Source of the DNA: Bacteroidota bacterium
Lineage (GTDB): Bacteria > Bacteroidota > Bacteroidia > UBA4408
DNA length: 64,000 nucleotides
NCBI GenBank assembly: GCA_016718805.1
Contig: JADKCP010000004.1
Coordinates: 1-64,000, forward strand
Direction of reading: 5' to 3'
Shown here: piece after piece, positions 28,134 through 37,634 of the stretch
How the letters are laid out: each line of letters begins with the position of its first letter
How positions within the stretch are numbered: the first letter of the stretch is position 1
Program-made: the position numbers and the translations under genes
Notes under the pieces: generated by a model
Databases searched by the model: none
What the model was told of the DNA's origin: nothing
What the model saw: only the letters and a program-made list of their open reading frames with translations

Positions 28134-28160
28134 GTTACCTAAACAAAAAAGAAAAAGAAA

Positions 28161-29879
28161 CTAGTTGAGCAAAATTTTTGTACTGAAAACAGCTCCATCT
28201 TTTCCCTTGGCTTTAAGTAAATACACACCTTTGGGATAAGAGCTGAAATCGAGCCTTACATTTCCTGCAGTAACATTTTGGTTTGAAATAGATATACCTA
28301 CTAAATCTATCAACTCAATTTGTTGAATTCCAAAGTTGTTTTTAAAATAGATAATTCCACTACTTGGAATTGGACTTACCTTAAACTCTTGCACTTTTGA
28401 AAGCAACTGAATGGTTGTTCCAACAGGTGGTTGAATGTAACTGTAGTAAACATCTTGCTCACCGTTTAATGTATTTGCCCAAGCTAAATGCGCACCATTG
28501 CTATCTGAAACCATATCGAAATAATCGCCCATTTTATTTTGATTGGGGTATCCAACATGCGGATCAAAATTGGGTGATAATTTTTCGTTATTCGACCAAG
28601 TTACTCCTTGATCTATAGAATACGAATAATATAATGCCGAAGAATCACTTCCGGAACCATCGCGTGTATCTAACCAAATTACATCAATTCGTCCGTTTGG
28701 CGCAACCGACATGGTTCCAAACCATTGTGTGTTTGTAAACGAATTATCGTCGTTAATTCTAATGGGAGCCGACCAGGTAACACCACCATCGCTGCTTCGC
28801 ACAAACATCACATCGCCAGGATCAAAATTTGAGTTTCTGAAAACGGATGCCAACACATATACATTTCCTTGTCCGGCACCGTTTGACACATCAACTTCCA
28901 CGTTCACCTGACCCATTAAACCTTGCGGATTAATTGGAGTAAATCCTTGAACTCCACCATCCATAAAAATATAAGAAGGCGGCTCCCAAATAATTGGAGC
29001 ACCTGCAATTTGCGCTGTAATTGACTTGCATAAAAGCAAACTATCGTTGAGTGCATTCGCTCCGGCAATGTATAATTCACCCGATGTACCTAATGCCATT
29101 GTATTCCAAAATGGTTCATTATCAACCAATGTACAAGTATCAAAACTACTTCCATTGTTTTGCGAACGTGTAAAATTATACGGAACACAAGTGCTGAAAG
29201 CTGCATTCCAACTCGAATAAATATTGCCACTGCTTGGACCATTCGTGCGATCAATTACCATCCATTGCTTATCGCCACCTGCCGCTGCAACTCCAGTATC
29301 CCAAGCTGCTCCGCCATTGGTACTTTTAAAAACTCTGCAAAAAAAGTTGGGATTATTAGTTAAACTGTTATAATAAAAATTACCGCCGGTATCAGTATCT
29401 AAAACAGGATCTGATCTAAATATACCGGGTTCAATAACCCCAGTAAAATTCCATGTTTGGCCAGAGTCGGAAGTAGATGCAACACCTGCTTGACGAAAAT
29501 TACTTAGTACATTATCAAATTGTCGCCAGCCAATTGTAATGTTTCCCGGTTGTTTCCAATTTACTCCAATACTTGGTTCATTGGCTGCATCACCAATAAT
29601 ATTTTGACCAATTGAATTTACATTCACCTGAGCCGTAAAAACACTGCTATTGCTGGCATTAGTAGAAATAACTTGTTTACGTTTTGCAATTTGAGAGGAA
29701 TTGAAACGATACGCAGGTGCTGTTTTTTTATTTTGAAAAGCATTGGGAAGATAGGGATCATCAACTGATTCATGCAATAATTCCTTTTTTTCAGAAGGCG
29801 CAATTTTATTTGATTGAGCAAATACCTGAACTATAGAACAGGAATAAAATGCAGTTGCAAGTACCAATACTTTTGTCAT
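28161..29879 (-). CDS. BNR/sialidase-like propeller protein with T9SS type A domain
   Basis: The 572-residue protein has a signal peptide (about 1-21). A six-bladed sialidase-like propeller is suggested by Asp-box motifs such as 'SDSGQTWNF', 'STNGGAAWD', 'SSDGGVTWS' and 'SIDQGVTWS'. It ends in a type A sorting domain ('VSPIPSSGIIYFKN', 'YPKGVYLLKAKGKDG'). The catalytic arginine triad, tyrosine and aspartate of true sialidases are not evident, so I call it a sialidase-like surface protein only. It is likely secreted through T9SS. Confidence 0.82.
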   Translation of the reverse strand: MTKVLVLATAFYSCSIVQVFAQSNKIAPSEKKELLHESVDDPYLPNAFQNKKTAPAYRFNSSQIAKRKQVISTNASNSSVFTAQVNVNSIGQNIIGDAANEPSIGVNWKQPGNITIGWRQFDNVLSNFRQAGVASTSDSGQTWNFTGVIEPGIFRSDPVLDTDTGGNFYYNSLTNNPNFFCRVFKSTNGGAAWDTGVAAAGGDKQWMVIDRTNGPSSGNIYSSWNAAFSTCVPYNFTRSQNNGSSFDTCTLVDNEPFWNTMALGTSGELYIAGANALNDSLLLCKSITAQIAGAPIIWEPPSYIFMDGGVQGFTPINPQGLMGQVNVEVDVSNGAGQGNVYVLASVFRNSNFDPGDVMFVRSSDGGVTWSAPIRINDDNSFTNTQWFGTMSVAPNGRIDVIWLDTRDGSGSDSSALYYSYSIDQGVTWSNNEKLSPNFDPHVGYPNQNKMGDYFDMVSDSNGAHLAWANTLNGEQDVYYSYIQPPVGTTIQLLSKVQEFKVSPIPSSGIIYFKNNFGIQQIELIDLVGISISNQNVTAGNVRLDFSSYPKGVYLLKAKGKDGAVFSTKILLN

Positions 29880-29959
29880 TTTTTAATTTTGCTTTAGGTT
29901 CAATTATCTAAAATTACAAATTAAATACCTTGTTTAGAAATTAAAATCGAGCACTTGCA

Positions 29960-31498
29960 TTATCGTTTGTCTACTGCAATTACTAAGGCAACCGCATTTT
30001 TACTCTTCGTATCACATTCGAAATTCACTTTCTGATTTGTAGTAAACCCAACAGCTGGAATAAGTTCAGCTGCCAATACTCCATTTATTTTATCAACGTA
30101 AGTTGAAGCTTGAAAATTATTAATTGCATTGTTAATGGCTTTGTAGTCGATTGGGTTTTTACTTACAACTATTGCCATAAAATCTTTTGCGCCAATAGCA
30201 TCCACCAACATACTGTAGTCGCGAGGAAATATGCGGGTTCCGGTAATTCCACAATAGGCCGAATGTTTGGGTGTGTAAGGAAACAAAACATAGGAACTTT
30301 TATCGGTATCTTGTGCAAAAACATAAGTATAACATTCAATTGAATTGCTTACTTCTACTTTAAATTTAGTCCCTTTTGCCAACGGACGAAGCGTGCTAAA
30401 TGAGTTTTGCGTTTGATTTTGGAGTGCTATATAACTGCCGCTTTCTTTGTCAATCAAGCCAATTGAACAATTTAAACGAGTTTCATTTGCAACAGCACCA
30501 GTTCTGGCAAGTGGATAAATACCGTATGCTTCGTTACAAAAATATTCGAAGTCTTTGTAACGAACCCAAGCAAAACCTTTGTTTCCCCATGCTGTTCCCC
30601 AACTATTCATGAGTTGAAATGAACCTCCATTTAAAAACTCGTCGTACCCAACTACACACATGCAATGCCCTCCAAATCCATTTTTATCATAATCCTCATT
30701 GCTTGGCATCCAACTTTCTTGTCCTTCCATTTCGCGCATAAATGTTCCGCCAACGCTCATTCCTACTACCACAGGCGCTCCTTGTGCGAGGTTTTGCTTC
30801 ATGGCTTGCATGTCAACTGTAAAATCATCGCCGTTCAGGGTAAGTCGGTTGTAGCCTTTCATTTTAAACTTACTTGCATCTTGTAATTCGTAACTATTGG
30901 GCAATTTATCACAACTATTTTCATCGTATGGAAAATCACGATAGGGCATTGCACCTGTGTGTTTCATATTGTCCATAGCGCGATTAATATAAGAGCCTTG
31001 ACAACCTTCGAGACCAATTTGATTGTATAAAAAACTTGGACTGAAAGCAATTTGATTGGGATCTTCTCCGGTAGCTACAGCTTGCAAAATAGTTCGCGCA
31101 GCATAGGCACTTCCCCATCCTACACATGAACCTTGCTGACCTTGGTTCTGAGGAGTAGGACAGAAACGCTGCAAACTCACTTGATCGGGTAATTTTTCTT
31201 TATCAGATAATGCTGCAAAAACTTCTGCACTATCGTATACTTCGCGTTTCATTTCGCAGCCTGTAGCGTAACTACTTTGCGCTTGTTGATCTGGAGCTCC
31301 GGAACTACATCCTTTTTGAAATAAAAAATAACCTCCCCCAAGCACTAATGCAATCAACGCAAGTTTGGGATTTCGAAGTAATAAAGGCAATAACATTCCA
31401 ATGATGTTACCCGCTCCACCTCCACCCTTTTTCCGCTCAGGTGGGTTATTGTTATTAGAATTTTGATTGTCGTTGTCTTCGACCATTCGAATAGGCAT
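29960..31498 (-). CDS. Membrane-anchored papain-like (C1) protease with DUF4384-like domain
   Basis: From the ATG at 31496-31498 the protein is 512 residues. The N-terminus is Asn- and Gly-rich (NQNSNNNNPP, KKGGGGAG) and leads to a single membrane helix (about 43-62). The papain-type domain has the oxyanion Gln119 and nucleophile Cys125 (NQGQQGSCVGW), His278 (GFGGHCM) and Asn298 (LMNSWGTAWG). Residues about 330-510 resemble a DUF4384 module ('GTKFKVEVSNSIECYTYVFAQD', 'FPRDYSMLVDAIGAKDFMAIVVSKNP'). It lies 17 bases after nhaD. Substrates are unknown. Confidence 0.85.
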   Translation of the reverse strand: MPIRMVEDNDNQNSNNNNPPERKKGGGGAGNIIGMLLPLLLRNPKLALIALVLGGGYFLFQKGCSSGAPDQQAQSSYATGCEMKREVYDSAEVFAALSDKEKLPDQVSLQRFCPTPQNQGQQGSCVGWGSAYAARTILQAVATGEDPNQIAFSPSFLYNQIGLEGCQGSYINRAMDNMKHTGAMPYRDFPYDENSCDKLPNSYELQDASKFKMKGYNRLTLNGDDFTVDMQAMKQNLAQGAPVVVGMSVGGTFMREMEGQESWMPSNEDYDKNGFGGHCMCVVGYDEFLNGGSFQLMNSWGTAWGNKGFAWVRYKDFEYFCNEAYGIYPLARTGAVANETRLNCSIGLIDKESGSYIALQNQTQNSFSTLRPLAKGTKFKVEVSNSIECYTYVFAQDTDKSSYVLFPYTPKHSAYCGITGTRIFPRDYSMLVDAIGAKDFMAIVVSKNPIDYKAINNAINNFQASTYVDKINGVLAAELIPAVGFTTNQKVNFECDTKSKNAVALVIAVDKR

Positions 31499-31515
31499 AA
31501 CTTTATATTTTAAGG

Positions 31516-32784
31516 TTAATAAATCGTACTTTGAAAGAATAAATATACAGCCGCTCCCGAAAGGAAGCCAAGAAGCGCTAAGCCTCCAATATTTTTTAAA
31601 TACCAAACAAATTCAATCTTTTCGATACCCATCGCTGCAACTCCTGCAGCAGATCCAATAATTAAAATACTTCCTCCGGTACCGGAGCAATAAGCTAAGA
31701 ATTCCCAGAAAAAATGATCCATTGGAAAATCATACATGCCCATCACTGCAGCAACTAAAGGAACATTATCTACCACAGCAGATAGCAGTCCGATTAAAAT
31801 ACCAATCATCGCATGACTCTGAATTCTTGTATCAATGGTTTCTGCAAAATTACTCAATACATCAGCGGCTTCAAGGCTACTTACTGCCAATAAAATTCCT
31901 AGAAAAAATAAAATACTTGGAACATCTATTCGCTGCAAGGCACGAGCTACTGAATACTGAACTTTATACTCGCTTTCCTTTTTTCGGTGCACTATTTCTA
32001 CCAGCATCCATACTACACTTAATGCTAACAAAATCCCCATGTAAGGTGGCATGCCGCTAAGTGTTTTAAAAACCGGAACAAACAATAAAAGCATGAGTGC
32101 CAAATAAAAAACCAGGTTCCGTTCCCAAACTTTCGTTTGCAAACTTTCGTTTTGAATCGATTTGTTAGGTGTTTGAACATTTCCTTTCAGTCGAAACGAC
32201 AAATAAATTAAGGGTGTTAACAAACAAAATAAAGAGGGCAAAAACAATTTGAGCATGCAATTTTGCGCCGAAATTTGTCCACCAATCCATAGCATTGTAG
32301 TTGTAATATCGCCAATTGGTGACCAAGCTCCACCGGCATTTGCAGCAATAATAACCATACCTGCAAAATAACGTCTATCACTTGTGTCGCTCATTAATTT
32401 CCGCACCAGCGAAACCATTACAATGGCTGAAGTTAAATTATCAAGTAGGGCCGAAAGGAAAAAGGTGATTAACGAAACCATCCAAATCAGTTTTACTTTG
32501 TGTAATGTTTTTATCTGCGACGTAATTACATCAAAGCCATCATGGGCATCAATCAGTTCAACAATGGTCATTGCTCCCAGTAAAAAAAATAGTATTTCCG
32601 AAATACCCGACAAATGGTGGGTCAACGCAGGCATTGCTACTTGAGTTGATGCAATGCCTGTATAAATTACCCAGCAAAGCACACCGGTAATTAGTGCGAT
32701 TGCTGTTTTATTTATTTTGCTCCATTCTTCTATGGCTATTAAGCTATATCCAATACAAAATATAAGAATGAGTAAAGCTGTCAT
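31516..32784 (-). CDS. nhaD: NhaD-type sodium/proton antiporter
   Basis: NhaD antiporters exchange Na+ for H+ for pH and salt balance. The 422-residue protein has about 12 membrane segments and conserved NhaD blocks: 'LLDNLTSAIVMVSLVRKL', 'AANAGGAWSPIGDITTTMLW', 'VVDNVPLVAAVMGMY' and 'GTGGSILIIGSAAGVAAMGIE'. The acidic, Asn- and Thr-rich motifs are those required for ion transport in this family. It is followed after 17 bases by the membrane-anchored protease, so the two share a transcript. Confidence 0.93.
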   Translation of the reverse strand: MTALLILIFCIGYSLIAIEEWSKINKTAIALITGVLCWVIYTGIASTQVAMPALTHHLSGISEILFFLLGAMTIVELIDAHDGFDVITSQIKTLHKVKLIWMVSLITFFLSALLDNLTSAIVMVSLVRKLMSDTSDRRYFAGMVIIAANAGGAWSPIGDITTTMLWIGGQISAQNCMLKLFLPSLFCLLTPLIYLSFRLKGNVQTPNKSIQNESLQTKVWERNLVFYLALMLLLFVPVFKTLSGMPPYMGILLALSVVWMLVEIVHRKKESEYKVQYSVARALQRIDVPSILFFLGILLAVSSLEAADVLSNFAETIDTRIQSHAMIGILIGLLSAVVDNVPLVAAVMGMYDFPMDHFFWEFLAYCSGTGGSILIIGSAAGVAAMGIEKIEFVWYLKNIGGLALLGFLSGAAVYLFFQSTIY

Positions 32785-32894
32785 TGTAAAATTTTAAAAA
32801 CAAATATAGGATTTCAGTTATCAGCAAATTGCAAAATTCGCTTTGCAAAAAATTTTTATATTAGTCGCATATTAACCAATCTACTTCTATTGTT

Positions 32895-34370
32895 ATGGCA
32901 AATTTGTTTGTAAAAAAATCCCTCAATAAATTGATGACCGAAGCGGATGATACCGAAAAAGGCATGAAAAGAACCCTTAGTGCCGGTAACTTGGTTGCTT
33001 TGGGAATAGGTGCTATTATTGGCGCAGGACTTTTTGTTCGTACGGCAGCAGCAGCAGCTAATTATGCCGGACCAGCAGTTACCATTGGATTTATTGTTGC
33101 CGGAATTGGTTGTGCTTTGGCCGGATTGTGTTATGCAGAATTTGCCAGCATGATTCCTATTGCTGGAAGCGCTTATACATACAGCTATGCAACGATGGGC
33201 GAATTCGTAGCCTGGATTATTGGGTGGGATTTGGTGTTGGAATATGCATTGGGAGCAGCCACAGTTAGTATTGCCTGGAGTGAATACTTAAATAAATTGT
33301 TGCACATATTTTTTGATACGAGTATACCTTTTGAATGGTGCCATTCACCTTTTGAAGTATCGGCAAGCGGTGCATCCGGTTTGATAAATTTACCGGCCTT
33401 ATTTATTTTGTTCTTATTAACGGTATTATTGATAAGAGGCACAAAAGAATCAGCATTTGTAAACGGACTAATAGTAATAACAAAAGTTGCGATTGTTATT
33501 TTATTTATTGGATTTGGATGGTCGTTTATTAATCCCATGAATCATACACCCTATATACCTGAAGCTTCTTTGTTTACTGATTCACAAGGAGTAACGCATA
33601 ACTATGGCGGCATACTTGGAATACTTGGAGCTGCAGGAGTTGTATTTTTTGCCTTTATCGGATTTGATGCGGTGAGTACTGCTGCACAAGAAGCAAAAAA
33701 TCCCAGAAAAGATATGCCTATCGGAATTTTAGGTTCTTTAGTGATTTGTACGATTTTGTACATTTTGTTTGCGCATGTTTTAACCGGAATTGCTACAGTT
33801 GATGACTTTAGAACTCAAGGAAAAGAAGCTTCTGTTTCTTTCGCAATCGACCATTACATGACCGGCTTTGGTTGGTTAGCTAAGTTTGTAACCATTGCTA
33901 TTCTTGCCGGATTTTCATCTGTTATTTTAGTGATGTTGATGGGACAATCACGTGTGTTTTATTCGATGAGCATGGATGGTTTAGTTCCAAAAATATTTTC
34001 AGAATTGCATCCAGTGTTTCGAACTCCTTATAAATCGAATTGGTTGTTTTTAATTTTTGTTGGAGTATTTGCAGCCTTTGTACCTGGTGATATAGTAGGT
34101 GATATGACTAGTATTGGAACACTCTTCGCATTTATTTTAGTATGTGCCGGAGTTTGGATAATGCGTGTTAAACATCCCGAAATAAAACGCGAGTTTACTA
34201 CTCCACTAGTGCCATTGGTTCCAATTTTAGGTATCCTTGTATGTTCAGCCATGATTTATGGATTGGGATGGACTAATTGGTTGAGATTGGCTGTATGGAT
34301 GGTTATTGGCTTGTTGATTTATTTTGTATACAGCGTTAAAAAAAGCAAATTGAATAATCCCGAAAATTAA
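32895..34370 (+). CDS. APC superfamily amino acid permease (CAT-like)
   Basis: The 491-residue protein shows about 12-14 membrane segments and the APC signature 'LVALGIGAIIGAGLFVRT'. It also has 'SAYTYSYATMGEFVAWIIGWDLVLEYALG', typical of the cationic amino acid transporter branch, and 'FFAFIGFDAVSTAAQEAKNP'. The substrate is unknown. The F420-type reductase gene starts 19 bases after its stop, so the two are likely co-transcribed. Confidence 0.9.
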   Translation: MANLFVKKSLNKLMTEADDTEKGMKRTLSAGNLVALGIGAIIGAGLFVRTAAAAANYAGPAVTIGFIVAGIGCALAGLCYAEFASMIPIAGSAYTYSYATMGEFVAWIIGWDLVLEYALGAATVSIAWSEYLNKLLHIFFDTSIPFEWCHSPFEVSASGASGLINLPALFILFLLTVLLIRGTKESAFVNGLIVITKVAIVILFIGFGWSFINPMNHTPYIPEASLFTDSQGVTHNYGGILGILGAAGVVFFAFIGFDAVSTAAQEAKNPRKDMPIGILGSLVICTILYILFAHVLTGIATVDDFRTQGKEASVSFAIDHYMTGFGWLAKFVTIAILAGFSSVILVMLMGQSRVFYSMSMDGLVPKIFSELHPVFRTPYKSNWLFLIFVGVFAAFVPGDIVGDMTSIGTLFAFILVCAGVWIMRVKHPEIKREFTTPLVPLVPILGILVCSAMIYGLGWTNWLRLAVWMVIGLLIYFVYSVKKSKLNNPEN

Positions 34371-34389
34371 TTTTTTAATACGTTAGAGG

Positions 34390-35043
34390 ATGAAAAAAAT
34401 TGGCATATTAGGTACCGGAACAGTAGGAAAAACTGTAGGTACTGCTCTAGTAAAATTAGGGTATGAAGTAAAAATGGGTTCGCGCAGCAGCGACAATGCC
34501 CTAGCAAAAGAATTTTCCGAAACCAATGGCTCAAAAGCCAGTAATGGAACATTTTCAGAAGCTGCTGAGTTTGGTGAAATCCTGTTTAATTGTACTTTGG
34601 GTATGGCTTCAATACAGGCCCTGAACCTTGCAGGAAAAAATGTTTTAAAGGGCAAAATATTAATTGATTTGAGTAATCCACTAGACTTTTCGAAAGGTAT
34701 GCCTCCTAGTTTAAGTGTGTGTAATACTGATTCATTGGGGGAACAAATTCAAAAAGAGTTTGCTGATTTACAGGTAGTAAAAACCTTGAATATTGTAAAT
34801 TGCGAAGTGATGGTAAATCCATCAAAATCGGGTGGTGAGCCTACTATGTTTATATGTGGTAATGCGGCATCTGCTAAGGAACAAGTGCTGGAAATATTGC
34901 ATCAATTCGGATGGAAAGATTGTATTGATTTGGGCGATATCAGCAATGCGCGAGGAATGGAAATGCTTTTACCACTTTGGGTTCGAACATACATTGCTAC
35001 CAAGAATGGTTATTTTGGATTTAAGGTAATTCGTCAAGCTTAA
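34390..35043 (+). CDS. NADPH-dependent F420 reductase-like oxidoreductase
   Basis: The 217-residue protein has a Rossmann NADP-binding motif (KIGILGTGTVGKTVGTAL) and 'KMGSRSSDN', where Ser/Arg contact the NADP phosphate. It fits the F420-dependent NADP reductase fold (NADP_oxidoreductase_coenzyme F420), a family widespread in bacteria that lack F420. The true cofactor and substrate are therefore open. It converges with marR, with only one base between stop codons. Confidence 0.82.
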   Translation: MKKIGILGTGTVGKTVGTALVKLGYEVKMGSRSSDNALAKEFSETNGSKASNGTFSEAAEFGEILFNCTLGMASIQALNLAGKNVLKGKILIDLSNPLDFSKGMPPSLSVCNTDSLGEQIQKEFADLQVVKTLNIVNCEVMVNPSKSGGEPTMFICGNAASAKEQVLEILHQFGWKDCIDLGDISNARGMEMLLPLWVRTYIATKNGYFGFKVIRQA

Positions 35044-35044
35044 C

Positions 35045-35500
35045 TTATTGAATTATTTTTTCAAGCAATTTTATTAATTCTTTAGCTTCCTTTTGGGTAA
35101 GCTGTGTAAGCGGCGTTTCTAACACATCAATATTTTGATCAATTTTAGCCAGTAATTTTAAGCCGTTTTTAGATATTCTAATTTCAACTTCACGGCGGTT
35201 ATTTTCATTTAAACAACGATCAACATAACCCGCAATTCGCAAGCGTTCAACTATACGCGAAACATCGCTCATTTTATCCATCATTCGCTCCTTAATCAAC
35301 AATAGGTTACAAGCATTGGGTTGCTGCCCACGTAATATTCGCAGTACATTAAACTGTTGGAGCGTAATGTTATAATTTTTAAAAAAAGCATGATGTATTC
35401 CACTAACCTGGTTACACACATAAAAGAGCGCTACAGTTGCTTTATGGTAATCGTTGCGAAATTTTGATTGAACGATTGCTTCAGAAATAGTTTTCGTCAT
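35045..35500 (-). CDS. MarR family transcriptional regulator
   Basis: From the ATG at 35498-35500 the protein is 151 residues, normal for MarR. The winged-helix segment 'ITLQQFNVLRILRGQQPN' and the wing 'LNENNRREVEIRISKNGLKLL' are clear. MarR proteins are dimeric repressors or activators responding to small ligands. The next gene upstream is yceI, whose promoter carries a perfect palindrome that could be this regulator's operator. A terminator between yceI and marR suggests separate transcripts. An earlier ATG at 35545 would start inside the yceI terminator. Confidence 0.88.
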   Translation of the reverse strand: MTKTISEAIVQSKFRNDYHKATVALFYVCNQVSGIHHAFFKNYNITLQQFNVLRILRGQQPNACNLLLIKERMMDKMSDVSRIVERLRIAGYVDRCLNENNRREVEIRISKNGLKLLAKIDQNIDVLETPLTQLTQKEAKELIKLLEKIIQ

Positions 35501-35544
35501 ACCTGCTATAGTTAATTGAAAGTTAAAATTAATAGAATTTAGCA

Positions 35545-35577
35545 ATAAAAAAAGGGTGCATTCAAATTATGCACCCT
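35545..35577 (-). terminator. Rho-independent terminator of yceI
   Basis: AGGGTGCAT (35553-35561) and ATGCACCCT (35569-35577) form a perfect 9-base stem with a 7-base loop. On the minus strand the hairpin is followed by a run of T residues (TTTTTTATTGC). It ends the yceI transcript just upstream of marR. Confidence 0.88.
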
Positions 35578-35598
35578 CTCTTACTAAAACTAAACCAA

Positions 35599-36195
35599 TT
35601 ATTTTCCTTTTACCAATTCCAAATTCACACTGATGCCCACTTCCTCGCCTACTAAAACTCCACCTGCTTCCAAAGCTGCATTCCATTTTAAATTATAATC
35701 CATGCGGTTAATCGACGACTTAGCTTTGAATCCTGCTACTGTCATTCCCCAAGGGTTTTTGCTGATTCCGAAATACACCACATCAAATTTTACTTTTTTC
35801 GTTACGTCGCGAATGGTAAGATCACCTTCAAGTACATAATTATTTCCGGATACTTTTTTAAAGGAAGTTCCTTTAAATTTAACTTGAGGAAATTTTTCAG
35901 CATTAAAAAAATCGTCGGACTTTAAATGTGCATCACGTTTTTCATCCTCTGTATTAATGCTATTCACATCAACAGTAAAGTTAATTTGAGCATCGGTAAA
36001 ATCTTCGTTTGTAGATACAACAGTTCCGTCGTACACTTTAAATTTACCATCCATTTCACTCATCATCATGTGAGCTACTGAAAATTTTACTCCTGAGTGT
36101 GACTTATCCACTGCCCAGGCACTTACTTCAGGTTTTGCAACAGCAGTAGCGATAACGCTAACCAACATGCTTGCACTAAGAATTAATTTTTTCAT
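35599..36195 (-). CDS. YceI family periplasmic protein
   Basis: YceI proteins bind polyisoprenoid-type lipids in a lipocalin-like barrel and are often stress- or acid-induced. From the ATG at 36195 the protein is 198 residues. It has a signal peptide (MKKLILSASMLVSVIATAVA) and the hallmark 'WAVDKSHSGVKFSVAHMMMSEMDGKF'. 'DAHLKSDDFFNAEKFPQVKFKG' and 'NPWGMTVAGFKAKSSINRMDYNLKW' also fit. Its promoter has a palindrome described separately. An in-frame longer start (36303) would run through the promoter and is rejected. Confidence 0.93.
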   Translation of the reverse strand: MKKLILSASMLVSVIATAVAKPEVSAWAVDKSHSGVKFSVAHMMMSEMDGKFKVYDGTVVSTNEDFTDAQINFTVDVNSINTEDEKRDAHLKSDDFFNAEKFPQVKFKGTSFKKVSGNNYVLEGDLTIRDVTKKVKFDVVYFGISKNPWGMTVAGFKAKSSINRMDYNLKWNAALEAGGVLVGEEVGISVNLELVKGK

Positions 36196-36229
36196 TTTAG
36201 TATTTTTTAGTTGAATAATTTTAAGACTG

Positions 36230-36260
36230 CAAATATATGTTATAACTATTGATGTTGCAA
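36230..36260 (-). promoter_or_regulatory. yceI promoter
   Basis: On the minus strand TATATTTG (36237-36230) matches the TAnnTTTG -7 element, and TTG (36260-36258) lies 20 bases upstream. The -33 TTG is inside the palindrome GATGTTGCAACATC, so a bound regulator would block the promoter. Confidence 0.6.
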
Positions 36261-36264
36261 CATC
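36251..36264. promoter_or_regulatory. Perfect 14-base palindrome over the yceI -33 element (probable operator)
   Basis: GATGTTGCAACATC is a perfect palindrome centred between 36257 and 36258 and covers the yceI -33 TTG. The size and position suit a MarR-type dimer, and the marR gene is next to yceI. Assignment to this MarR is inference. Confidence 0.5.
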
Positions 36265-36464
36265 TTTATAATCATTTTTTGTATCTATCTGTATTTCTGA
36301 CATTTAAAATTATTTATACGATTTCCCCTTTCAACTTTTATCCCAAGTAATGAAAGTATATTTTTTTAGAACATTGGCTAAAAGAACATTTTTTTTGTAC
36401 TATTTATTCAGTTTATCCTGACAAGTGTTAATTACTTTGTTTAAAGTCCTTCCGAACTATATAA

Positions 36465-36493
36465 TTTGACAGGCTAGACTTGTGCTATTTTTG
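36465..36493 (+). promoter_or_regulatory. Promoter of the GT2-ECF-GNAT-rsmG operon
   Basis: TTTG (36465-36468), a 17-base spacer and TATTTTTG (36486-36493) match the Bacteroidota pattern. Transcription would start near 36500, before the GT2 ATG at 36516. Confidence 0.5.
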
Positions 36494-36515
36494 TGCTTTA
36501 GAATAAACTAACACT

Positions 36516-37634
36516 ATGCCTATTTCACTTGGAGAGCTTGTTTTTGGAGCCTTTGTTTTTATAACCTTTATTCAATTGGTTTATTATATATTTCTGTTTG
36601 GTCGTTTTGCTTTTCGCAAAGTAAATACCCGCAGTGTACAAAGTAATGAGCCTGTTTCCATTGTGATGTGTGCCAAAAATGAAGCTCAAAATTTACAAAA
36701 AAATTTACCCTTGTTTTTTGCACAAAACTACCCCGAATTTCAACTTGTAGTAGTGAATGATTGCTCATTAGATGAATCTGAAGATATATTGGATGAGTTT
36801 GAAAAGAAATATCCCAATTTGCATGTAGTAAATTTAAAAGAAGATGAAATAAAGGAACACGATAAAAAACTAGCATTAACACTGGGAATCAAAGGAGCAA
36901 AGTACGAGTTACTCTTGTTAACTGATGCCGATTGCAGTCCGGCCGATGAGAATTGGATTAGCAGTATGGTGCGTAATTTTGATGATAAAACAGCTATTGT
37001 TTTAGGATTTGGAGCCTTTAAAAAATCGGATGGCTTTTTAAATAAACTCATTCGCTTTGATGCTTTTTTTGTGGCACTTCAATACCTCTCCTTTTCACTA
37101 GCCAAATTAACCTATATGGGAGTAGGCAGAAATTTAGCCTATCGAAAATCCCTTTTCTTTAAGCACAAAGGTTTCGCCTCGCACTACCATATCCAATCAG
37201 GTGATGATGATTTATTTATTAATGGGGCCGCCACTAAATTTAATACTCAAATAGAATTTAGCAGAAGTAGCTTTACCTATTCAGAACCTAAAAAAACCTT
37301 TCGTACCTGGGTCAATCAAAAGAAACGACACATTACTACTGCCAAGCACTACAAGTCGATACATAAATTTTTATTGAGTACTTTTTCAGTGAGTACGCTG
37401 TTGTTTTACCTCCTTTTTGTTGCGTTGATAATTCTACACTTTCCTTTGCATCTGGTGCTTTCACTCTTTTTTATACGAATGTTGGTACAAATGATTATTT
37501 TTAGAAAATCAATGGTAAAACTGGAGCAAAAAGATGTATGGTGGTTATCATTCTTCTTTGAAATTTTGCTCTTATTGTTTTATCCTTTTATTTTCGTATC
37601 CAACATATTTGTAAAAAAGCATAAATGGAAGTAG
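36516..37634 (+). CDS. Membrane glycosyltransferase, GT2 family
   Basis: The 372-residue protein has an N-terminal membrane helix, then a GT2 catalytic domain. It shows 'PVSIVMCAKNEAQNLQKNLPLF', 'VVVNDCSLDES', 'LLLTDADCSP' (metal DxD-like), and further membrane helices near the C-terminus (about 285-360). It resembles membrane beta-glycosyltransferases that use UDP- or GDP-sugars on lipid or polymer acceptors; the product is unknown. Its end overlaps the ECF sigma gene by ten bases. Confidence 0.86.
   Translation: MPISLGELVFGAFVFITFIQLVYYIFLFGRFAFRKVNTRSVQSNEPVSIVMCAKNEAQNLQKNLPLFFAQNYPEFQLVVVNDCSLDESEDILDEFEKKYPNLHVVNLKEDEIKEHDKKLALTLGIKGAKYELLLLTDADCSPADENWISSMVRNFDDKTAIVLGFGAFKKSDGFLNKLIRFDAFFVALQYLSFSLAKLTYMGVGRNLAYRKSLFFKHKGFASHYHIQSGDDDLFINGAATKFNTQIEFSRSSFTYSEPKKTFRTWVNQKKRHITTAKHYKSIHKFLLSTFSVSTLLFYLLFVALIILHFPLHLVLSLFFIRMLVQMIIFRKSMVKLEQKDVWWLSFFFEILLLLFYPFIFVSNIFVKKHKWK

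Larger units (their letters stand above)
36196..36515. other. Divergent promoter region yceI / GT2 operon
   Basis: These 320 bases contain no ORF of note. The yceI promoter and palindrome lie at 36230-36264, the GT2-operon promoter at 36465-36493. The middle is AT-rich, with no further structure I could support. Confidence 0.6.
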
